A model generated the notes under the pieces. The model did not search any database. It saw only the letters and a list, made by a program, of their open reading frames with translations, and had not been told where the DNA came from. Positions 57,805-64,000 of a stretch of DNA of 64,000 nt are shown here, piece by piece (the stretch's first letter is position 1; each line of letters starts with the position of its first letter). The position numbers and the translations under genes are program-made. Source of the stretch: Bog-159 sp963738375 (GTDB lineage Bacteria; Acidobacteriota; Terriglobia; Bryobacterales; Bryobacteraceae); assembly GCA_963738375.1 (NCBI GenBank), contig CAVTWL010000004.1, positions 1,872,599 to 1,936,598 of the forward strand. Reading direction: 5' to 3'.

Positions 57805-58867
57805 CGAAGCTCGCTCCGTAACCTGTGCAGCGCCAACAGGCCCAGCAGCCCCAGCGCCACCACGTGAACGCTAAGCTGCGCCGCCAACCACGGCCCGTTC
57901 GTCTGCATCAGAATCAAATACGGTATCGGCACGCACAGAAGCAGCGCGGCATATCGCAAGAATTGCGGCACTGGCAAACGCAGCAGCATCGCCGCCGCCG
58001 GCAACAGCAGCACCCCGTCGTAGACATAGCTATGATGGCTGACCAGAAGCCCCGCTGTGACCGCCGCCGTAGCGCCCGATCCCGCAGGGCCGGCCGCTTC
58101 GATGCCATCCAGACCGCCGCCAGCGCCAGCACGCTCAGCACCACCTCAAAAGCGATCCCGTAAGGCAGCGCGTGCGTTAGCCCCAACAAGTTTGGCATGT
58201 GCGAAGGCGACGGGCTGAAATCGCCAATTGCGGAAAGCTCCAGCAATCGTGCCGGCCATTCCCTGCCCTCGGCCGCAAACGAAATCGCCAGTTGGATCGC
58301 TCCGCCCAAAGCGCCTCCGGCCAGCGCGCCCCACCGCCGCCGTGCCAGCAAAAATACCGGGATTCCCAAAGCCAGATGAAACTTCGCCGCGCACAAAGAA
58401 AACACCAGCCCCGCAGCCAGGTCGCGGTCCGATTCGAGCAACCGCAGTCCCACCGCGACGAAAAACAAAAACAGCCCCGTGTCCTGGCCCGTAGAGAGCA
58501 GAATCGCCGCCGGGCACGACCAGCAAACCATCATGATCGCGTCCTGGCGGCGCTTCACCGGCCATAGCGCCGCAAACCCGGCCAGCGCCGCCAGATTCAG
58601 CAGCAACCACGCGCCACGGGCATACTGGTAAGGCAATAGCGTCAGCGGCTTCATCAGCACCGCATACACCGGCAGCCGCCCGAACGGGATCGGATGAACC
58701 CCGTTCTCCAGTTCCAACGCTTGCAGGCGGCTCCAATCGTACAAGTGACCGGAGCCAGCCAATTGGGACGCGGAATAGAACTGGTTGAAATCGCTGCCGC
58801 GCTCGGTCAGGCTGAAGCCCATCCACAGACAGATACAAGCGCCCAGCAGGCAAGTGATGCGAAACAC
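57681..58867 (-). CDS. DUF2029/GT87-like membrane glycosyltransferase, frameshifted
   Basis: About 395 residues. The N-terminus MFRITCLLGACICLWMGFSL is followed by the conserved GSDFNQFYSASQLAGSGHLY segment, FGRLPVYAVLMKPLTLLPYQ and many helices. A shift at about 58050-58075 joins AVWMASKRPALRDRA to ATAAVTAGLLVSHHSYVYDG and further helices (LLLPAAAMLLRLPVPQFLRY). The first loop fits polyprenol-phosphate-mannose users of GT87. If the joined frame is right, it overlaps the convergent UlaG-like gene by 124 bases. Confidence 0.8.
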
Positions 58868-58962
58868 GCTTCATTATCCCGGACCCTCTCCCCCGTCCGC
58901 ATGCTGTCCTTCGTTAACAGCTCGCTCCCCAGGGGTACATGGTAGGATGACGCCATAATCCA

Positions 58963-60129
58963 ATGCAGCCCGTTGGCGTCAGCGTAAACGTAACGTTCCT
59001 GGTGTGCCTTGTCTTGTTCGCCGTCACCCGTCCCAAGGCGCGCGTGTGGTTCGCCGCGGCGGCCGTTGGCGCGTGTCTCGGCGCCTCTCTCGGCTTGCAC
59101 GGCAGCGTCATTCACAAAATCCTGGAAGGGCTTTCTTACTGCGGCGCCGGTACCATTCCCGCCGTTTGGCTTCGCCCTCTGCTCGGCGAACCGTCCGACC
59201 TGAAACTGCTCGCCAAGCTCTTATTCCCGCCCTGCTTTAGCACGCTGACGGCGTTGTTCTTGAATCTGGGATCGCACGGCTGGACCTACGATCATCTGCT
59301 CTACGCCTTCGATGGCAGCCTGGGCTTCCAGCCGTCATTTTGGGCCGGCAGAATGGTTGGCCTGACGCCTTGGTTTACCCTTGCCACAGGCGCTCTCTAC
59401 GACGCCCTCCCCATCTTCCTCGCCATCGCTTACCTGGTCGAAGAACGTCGCGGTGCCCGCCAGGCGCGCGACGTATTCATCCTCATCCTGCTTGTCGGAC
59501 TCTGCGGCGCGGGTTGTTTCTTCCTGTTCCCAGCCGTGGGAGCCTATTGGGTTTTCGCCAAAAGCTTTCCCCTGCACCCGCCGGCCGTTTCCTCGCTGGC
59601 GATCGTCCCGACTTTCATTACCACTGCCGTACCGCGCAACTGCATGCCTTCGCTGCACACTTCCTGGGCCCTGGTGGTATTTTGGGCCGCCGGAAAATGC
59701 GGCCTGCCGTGGCGGCTGCTTATCCGCAGTCTGCTGATCCTCATGCTGCTGCAGACGCTCGCCTATCACTACCTGGCAGACATGATCGTCGCAGCTCCCT
59801 TCACCCTGACGTTGTTCGCACTCACCCGCACCACCGTGCCGTGGTCTTCTCCCCAACGCCGCGCCGCGGTCGCATTCGGTCTATCGTGCGTCACCATCTG
59901 GCTGGTAGCGCTACGTTGGGGCACGTTCCTGTTCCAGAGCTCGCCCATCGTTCCGTGGACCGCCGCACTCCTCACGGTCTCGTCCAGTTTCTGGCTTTGG
60001 CACACACTGGATGCCGCGCCCGCCTCAGAGTCCCCGGTGCGCACCGCACGCGCACGCCTCAGCGCGGCGAGCTGGAACATCAAAAGTACCTCAGCGTACA
60101 ATCTTAACGTCGGCCGGCGTACTAGCTAG
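58963..60129 (+). CDS. PAP2-superfamily (Aur1/IPC-synthase-like) membrane phosphatase
   Basis: 388 residues with about nine helices. The phosphatase motifs are PRNCMPSLHTSWAL (PSLH with the catalytic His) and YHYLADMIVAAPF (second His and Asp), spaced as in Aur1-type inositol phosphotransferases. The family moves phosphate head groups of lipids. It is divergent from the GT87-like gene, which also handles lipid-linked sugars, but a shared pathway is only suggested. Confidence 0.85.
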   Translation: MQPVGVSVNVTFLVCLVLFAVTRPKARVWFAAAAVGACLGASLGLHGSVIHKILEGLSYCGAGTIPAVWLRPLLGEPSDLKLLAKLLFPPCFSTLTALFLNLGSHGWTYDHLLYAFDGSLGFQPSFWAGRMVGLTPWFTLATGALYDALPIFLAIAYLVEERRGARQARDVFILILLVGLCGAGCFFLFPAVGAYWVFAKSFPLHPPAVSSLAIVPTFITTAVPRNCMPSLHTSWALVVFWAAGKCGLPWRLLIRSLLILMLLQTLAYHYLADMIVAAPFTLTLFALTRTTVPWSSPQRRAAVAFGLSCVTIWLVALRWGTFLFQSSPIVPWTAALLTVSSSFWLWHTLDAAPASESPVRTARARLSAASWNIKSTSAYNLNVGRRTS

Positions 60130-60418
60130 GTGAAAACGATTAGTCCAATCCCCTGCGACAAACACCTAGCCGTGGAGTAACGGCTTAGTACTTTCCCACG
60201 TTTGGCCTGACTACGATAATACTTTTGCCCACGGCAGCGACTTACTCGCCGAATAACCTCGTATGATTGCCGAAGCCATTGCATAAGGCGCTAATTCATG
60301 TTCAGATACCTTAGTGCTGCGATGTCGCTTATACACTCGCTGTTGTCATTTGTCTACCGCCAATATTATGGACTTAGCGATTTGAAACGTTTAGCGCCTG
60401 AATGACACTAACAAATAT
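60130..60418. other. Gene-free, lower-GC spacer
   Basis: No protein-like frame. An inverted pair, GGCGCTAA at about 60287 and TTAGCGCC at about 60391, brackets the last 110 bases before the next gene and could be an operator pair or an element edge. Confidence 0.4.
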
Positions 60419-60736
60419 ATGGAGAATCAAAAGCCACGGCGCTCCGCCGCGGGCTTCCGCTTGGATCCTGCCGTCCTGAAGGCGTTTCGCGCAAAGTTAC
60501 GCGAGCGGGGAATGGCGATGCAACCGACCTTGGAAACATGGGTCAAGCAATGGCTCGACAATCAGTCTCCATACGCGGCAGATACTCTCGTCGAGATTCG
60601 CAATAGTCAAGAGGAGATCCGCACCCTCCTGTTAGCTTTGGGAAACCAACAGGGTCCAGCGGCGGAAAAATCGCGTGAGGCACACGCAGGCGATGAAACT
60701 CGCCAGTCCCAAAATGGACCGCGCGGTACGCAGTAA
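60419..60736 (+). CDS. Ribbon-helix-helix-like small protein, paralogue 1
   Basis: 105 residues. Residues about 10-46 fit a ribbon-helix-helix: strand GFRLD, helix PAVLKAFRAKLRERG, turn, helix QPTLETWVKQWLDN. Then comes a charged helix (DTLVEIRNSQEEIRTLLLAL) and a polar tail. It shares LRERGMAMQPTLE-WVK-WL with the gene it faces at 60745. A DNA-binding or partner-binding role is inferred from the fold pattern only. Confidence 0.7.
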   Translation: MENQKPRRSAAGFRLDPAVLKAFRAKLRERGMAMQPTLETWVKQWLDNQSPYAADTLVEIRNSQEEIRTLLLALGNQQGPAAEKSREAHAGDETRQSQNGPRGTQ

Positions 60737-60744
60737 TCCTATCT

Positions 60745-61113
60745 TTAAGCGTCCCGGTCTGAGCGTCCTCGGGACCGCAGCAACTCTTCCGCGGACTTCA
60801 TCAGTTCCATTTGGTTCTTCCTGATTTCCGCCAGCACCGCGTCTGGATGCGGCTGGTTCGCCAGAAGCCATTCTTTTACCCAGCCTTCGAGGGTAGGCTG
60901 CATAGCCATGCCGCGTTCGCGCAGTTGTAGCCGGAAGCAGGCAAAGACGTCGGAGTCGAGCCGGAAGCCGGTCATCCGCAGGTTTGGATTCCGCGAGGCG
61001 CCGTTGCGCCGCGGTGGACGAACCGGACCAGTCCCGGCGGGACGTTCGGCGTCGAGGGAGTGTTCGTTTCGTAGCAGAGACAAATTAACTCCTAATTGGC
61101 TAACGCTATTCAC
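60745..61113 (-). CDS. Ribbon-helix-helix-like small protein, paralogue 2
   Basis: Up to 122 residues from GTG 61113; TTG 61083 is a good alternative because TAGGAG stands seven bases before it. A basic, low-complexity leader (GTGPVRPPRRNGASRNPN) precedes MTGFRLDSDVFACFRLQLRE, RGMAMQPTLEGWVKEWL and PDAVLAEIRKNQMELMKSAE. The core and following helix match paralogue 1, while DNA third positions differ widely, so the copy is old and selection has kept the protein. The two stop codons are eight bases apart. Confidence 0.7.
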   Translation of the reverse strand: MNSVSQLGVNLSLLRNEHSLDAERPAGTGPVRPPRRNGASRNPNLRMTGFRLDSDVFACFRLQLRERGMAMQPTLEGWVKEWLLANQPHPDAVLAEIRKNQMELMKSAEELLRSRGRSDRDA

Positions 61114-61350
61114 GCGTTAAAACGATTATCGAATTCACATTTTTCGCGGATTTTGGTTACGAATCCTAGTACTGGAAGCTCTAGACCTTGTTTAGTCTCG
61201 CCATTCAACCAGCTTCCCCACGTCGCTGTACTCTGAATCTTCGCGCAAACCGCGGACTTTCACAAGTTAAAGCTGCAACCTTTACCCGGAAAGTGGCCGC
61301 CTAATTTGTCGCGTAGCTATTGGTTTTTACGGTAAAATGGCCCGAAGCGC

Positions 61351-62244
61351 ATGCCCACAAAAGATGAACGCGAACTGCCGGCGCCTGCGTCGAGCGCAGC
61401 CGCGCTGGATGCGCAAGCCGTCCGGGAACAACTCGTGCGCACGCTGGAAAGTCCAGGCTTCCAGCGGTCGGCAGGCCTTTCGAACCTTCTCCGCACGCTA
61501 GTCGAAAAAAAGCTGGCCTGCGAGGAGCAGGATCTGAAGGAGTACCACCTAGGGGTGGAGGTATTCGCTCGCGGTAAAGACTTCGACCCTCGTATCGATC
61601 CTATCGTGCGCGTCCAGGCCCGCAATCTGAGGCTTAAATTAGACGAGTATTATGCAGGCCCCGGAGCCGCCGGTCCGATACGGATCGAAGTGCCGAAGGG
61701 CAGTTATGTACCGATATTCAGGCTGAATCGGCCGGCCGGATTCGATGTGCTGGCAATGGACGAGGCGCTTCGACCCTTGCCTGGCCGCGGAATTCTTCGA
61801 CCTTGGGCCATTTGGGCAGTCACCCTGGTGGCAGTCTCTTTAGCCGCAGTCATCGCGTACCGATTCGGTGTGCTGGCCGGCATCGAGCGCGCTCAAAATA
61901 TGACGATGGTTATGGTTGCGCCCTTCGAAACCCTGGCGGTGGGTCCGGAAGCACCCACGCTCGCGGGTATGATGACCGTGAGCATTAAACAAGCGCTAAT
62001 CCACGATCCTGCGCTCATCTTGGCGAACGCAGCGCCGAAAAGAGGGTATCGGCTGAGCGGAGTGGTGGCACGGCGCGGAGATCGGGTGGTAGTGAAGGCG
62101 CAACTCTTTCGCCGCGCGCAGAGGATCTGGTCTGGCACCTACGAATGCCTCGCCTCAAACGATCACGATGTAGTCCGCATCGTCACCGGCGAGTTGACCC
62201 CCACGGTGCGAACGCTATTAGCCCGCTACCGGAGTTTGGATTGA
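61351..62244 (+). CDS. CadC/TolB-type protein with single membrane helix
   Basis: 297 residues. The cytoplasmic N-domain REQLVRTLESPGFQRSAGLS with LKEYHLGVEVFARGKDFDPR and IDPIVRVQARNLRLKLDEYY is common in acidobacterial CadC/adenylate-cyclase-like proteins. One helix (WAIWAVTLVAVSLAAVIAYR) is followed by a TolB-N-like extracytoplasmic domain (MTMVMVAPFETLAVGPEAPT, RGYRLSGVVARRGDRVVVKA). Usual relatives add TPR repeats; this one ends early. Signalling across the membrane is likely, the signal unknown. TAAAAT at about 61333 may be a -10 box. Confidence 0.75.
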   Translation: MPTKDERELPAPASSAAALDAQAVREQLVRTLESPGFQRSAGLSNLLRTLVEKKLACEEQDLKEYHLGVEVFARGKDFDPRIDPIVRVQARNLRLKLDEYYAGPGAAGPIRIEVPKGSYVPIFRLNRPAGFDVLAMDEALRPLPGRGILRPWAIWAVTLVAVSLAAVIAYRFGVLAGIERAQNMTMVMVAPFETLAVGPEAPTLAGMMTVSIKQALIHDPALILANAAPKRGYRLSGVVARRGDRVVVKAQLFRRAQRIWSGTYECLASNDHDVVRIVTGELTPTVRTLLARYRSLD

Positions 62245-62876
62245 GGGCCTTGGCCACCGCACTCTTCGTGCTGGGGACGGCCGCGGCTTCCGGCTTGTAC
62301 GATGTCTCCGCGGATTTCTCGACTGCTGCTAATCCTTCCCTGTCAGGCATGTGGTCTTACGGTTGGAAAGACAAACTTGACGGCCCACTGCAACTGTATA
62401 CCCGGCATTTCGACACTCTGTACTGGGGCGCCAGAGTGGCTGGATGGTCAATCAACGGTGAGGGTCCGGAAAATGGCGATCGCTGCTGTCCCTTCGTGGC
62501 GCGCAATGAAGCATCCCGGCCCATTGTTGCGCACACCGCTGTAATACCGATCGCGCAATTCTGGTTTCATCCAGGGCCTCACGGGGAATATTCCGTGGTC
62601 CGCTGGAACAGTCCCGGACCGGGGCGTTATCGGTTGACGGTGCGCTTTGATGGCTTCGGTGTGGCAACCAGCGACGTCCACATTATCAAGAACAACATTG
62701 TACTTGGCGAAGAAGAGTTGGGCGAAAATGGATCGTCTCACGATTTCTTTTTTGAGTCGCTTGAGTTAGTTTCGCGCGATCATTTGGATTTTGTGGTTGG
62801 CTATGGCGCAAATCACAACTATTATGCCGACATTACCGGACTTACCGTAACAATCCGGGACGTGTCGTCGAAGTGA
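62241..62876 (+). CDS. Secreted protein of unknown function
   Basis: 212 residues from TTG 62241, which overlaps the upstream TGA as TTGA. A signal peptide (LATALFVLGTAAASGLYDVS) precedes a beta-rich mature part (FSTAANPSLSGMWSYGWKD, PGRYRLTVRFDGFGVATSDV, HDFFFESLELVSRDHLDFVV, VGYGANHNYYADITGLTVTI) resembling carbohydrate-binding jelly-roll modules. Binding of sugars is a guess from fold pattern and from the isomerase-like gene that follows. Confidence 0.65.
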   Translation: MRALATALFVLGTAAASGLYDVSADFSTAANPSLSGMWSYGWKDKLDGPLQLYTRHFDTLYWGARVAGWSINGEGPENGDRCCPFVARNEASRPIVAHTAVIPIAQFWFHPGPHGEYSVVRWNSPGPGRYRLTVRFDGFGVATSDVHIIKNNIVLGEEELGENGSSHDFFFESLELVSRDHLDFVVGYGANHNYYADITGLTVTIRDVSSK

Positions 62877-63862
62877 GGCATGCTACCGTGCGGAAGATGT
62901 CGAAACCTCTTGAGAGGAATGTCTTGCCATGGCCATCGCGCCGAAGTGTCTTGGCGATGCCGCTAACGGGTGTGGGCCTTACCGCAGGCGTGCCTGAGCC
63001 GGCGCAAGCTGCTCCCTCCGCTGCCCAGCGATTTCGCTATTGCCTGAACACCGCAACACTTATGGGCTATAAGCTGCCCATCGCCGAACAGGTCGAGGTC
63101 GCGGCCAAAGCGGGATATTCCGCCATCGAGCCATGGTTGAGCGACCTGCGGGTTTATGCGGATGGCGGCGGTTCGTTGGGCGATCTTCGCAAGCGCATCG
63201 CCGATCAGGGGCTGACCGTCGAAAGCGCAATCGGCTTCCCGGAATGGATGGTCGACGATCCGGCGAGGCGTGCCAAGGGTCTGGAAGAGGCGCGGCGCGA
63301 GATGGATTTGGTGGCACGGATAGGGGGAAAACGAATCGCCATGCCTCCGGCCGGCCCTTCCAACGGAGTGGGCATCCAGCTTTCAGCGATCACGGAGCGA
63401 TACCGCGCCGTGCTCGAAGCCGGCGACCGTATCGGAATTGTGCCGGAACTGGAATTCTGGGGCTCGTCGCCGCACCTCAGCCGCCTTTCGCAAGCAGTTT
63501 ATGTCGCGATGGAAGCCAATCACCCGAAGGCTTGCGTGCTGGCCGACGTCTTTCATCTCTATAAAGGGGGCTCAGGGTTTACGGGCCTGAAACTGGTGAG
63601 CGGCAACGCCCTACAGGTATTGCACATGAACGACTATCCATCGAGTCCTCCTCAGAAGACGGTCCAGGACAGCCAGCGCGTTTTTCCCGGCGATGGGGTT
63701 GCGCCACTCAAACAGATAGTGCGGGATTTAGGAGAAGTAGCGCCCGATTTGGTGTTATCGCTCGAGCTATTTAATGCGTCTTACTGGAAACATAGCCCGA
63801 TGGATACGGCTCAGACCGGACTGGCCAAGATGCAGGCGGTGGTGCGTGCGGCCCGCCCCTAG
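62873..63862 (+). CDS. Tat-exported sugar phosphate isomerase/epimerase-like TIM barrel
   Basis: Up to 329 residues from GTG 62873 (GTGA overlap with the upstream stop); ATG 62897 is possible. The twin-arginine leader is PSRRSVLAMPLTGVGL. The AP-endonuclease-2-type barrel shows AAKAGYSAIEPWLSDLRVY, GKRIAMPPAGPS, GIVPELEFWG (metal Glu), ACVLADVFHLYKGGSG and LQVLHMNDYPSS (metal His), and VLSLELFNASYWK. The family isomerises or epimerises sugars and inositols. Export suggests an oxidised or extracellular substrate. Confidence 0.88.
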   Translation: MRHATVRKMSKPLERNVLPWPSRRSVLAMPLTGVGLTAGVPEPAQAAPSAAQRFRYCLNTATLMGYKLPIAEQVEVAAKAGYSAIEPWLSDLRVYADGGGSLGDLRKRIADQGLTVESAIGFPEWMVDDPARRAKGLEEARREMDLVARIGGKRIAMPPAGPSNGVGIQLSAITERYRAVLEAGDRIGIVPELEFWGSSPHLSRLSQAVYVAMEANHPKACVLADVFHLYKGGSGFTGLKLVSGNALQVLHMNDYPSSPPQKTVQDSQRVFPGDGVAPLKQIVRDLGEVAPDLVLSLELFNASYWKHSPMDTAQTGLAKMQAVVRAARP

Positions 63863-63926
63863 CTCATCCGGAGCCCTTCGACGCAGAGCTAACGACGCCG
63901 CGCCGGTGAAGGCGCATGCAAGGAGG

Positions 63927-64000
<74 letters not shown>

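Overview
The window reads as chromosome of an acidobacterium of the Solibacter/Bryobacterales kind. Sequence is GC-rich throughout. Two taxon-typical signatures support this: a secreted S53 peptidase ending in the TIGR03437 domain (frequent in Candidatus Solibacter), and an 809-residue MacB/FtsX permease of the type called acidobacterial duplicated orphan permease. The placement is inferred from family content, not from a marker gene.

Layout. 0-1.2 kb is a junk junction: a C-terminal scrap of an IS66 transposase abuts a C-terminal scrap of arginine decarboxylase. 1.5-6.1 kb holds a SAM hydrolase, then a cysteine desulfurase and tRNA 2-thiouridylase (tRNA thiolation pair) with a coupled small zinc-ribbon membrane protein, a VTT-type membrane protein and a PRC-barrel protein. 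6.1-17.6 kb is a run of eight minus-strand genes: LysE exporter, ATP-grasp ligase (broken by two 98-bp repeats), FRG-domain protein, gamma-glutamyltransferase, DUF362 protein, TgpA-like transglutaminase, a CXXCH/PD40/TPR protein and a YihY membrane protein. 17.7-26 kb is an outer-membrane module: an Omp85 protein, a SurA-like N-domain protein and TamB, joined by overlapping stop/start codons. 26-33 kb carries the permease, a DUF3052-like protein, a roughly 600-nt gene-free stretch with strong RNA-like pairing, and the S53 peptidase. 33.1-36.4 kb is a minus-strand group of alpha/beta hydrolase, NlpC/P60 endopeptidase and dipeptide epimerase, the last two fitting murein peptide recycling, but all three are broken by frameshifts. 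36.4-44.2 kb has CrcB, a DegP protease, a peptidoglycan-binding protein, a Fur regulator, an FHA-GAF-PP2C phosphatase, an SDR, a nitroreductase and a GH39-like glycosidase.

44.2-50.4 kb: a strong sigma70-type promoter drives a short gene-free transcript candidate ahead of a 73-aa ORF, followed by CorC-, TldD- and TldE-type genes, all heavily frameshifted, then an IS3 remnant beside an integrase scrap. 50.6-55.5 kb is accessory in character (membrane spermidine-synthase-like protein, RAMA protein, AbrB/RelE pair, Kelch protein). 55.5-64 kb has three 178-bp tandem repeats, an UlaG-like hydrolase, a GT87-like membrane protein, a PAP2 phosphatase, two convergent paralogous ribbon-helix-helix-like proteins, a three-gene overlapping unit (CadC/TolB-type protein, secreted unknown, Tat-exported TIM-barrel isomerase) and a tRNA-Gly(CCC) cut by the window end.

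Reading frames are broken in at least ten genes. Most breaks are single-base shifts with the protein still recognisable on both sides, which fits assembly or read errors, but two in-frame nonsense codons (tldD and the IS3 transposase) cannot be indel errors. Treat all frameshifted entries as one locus each.
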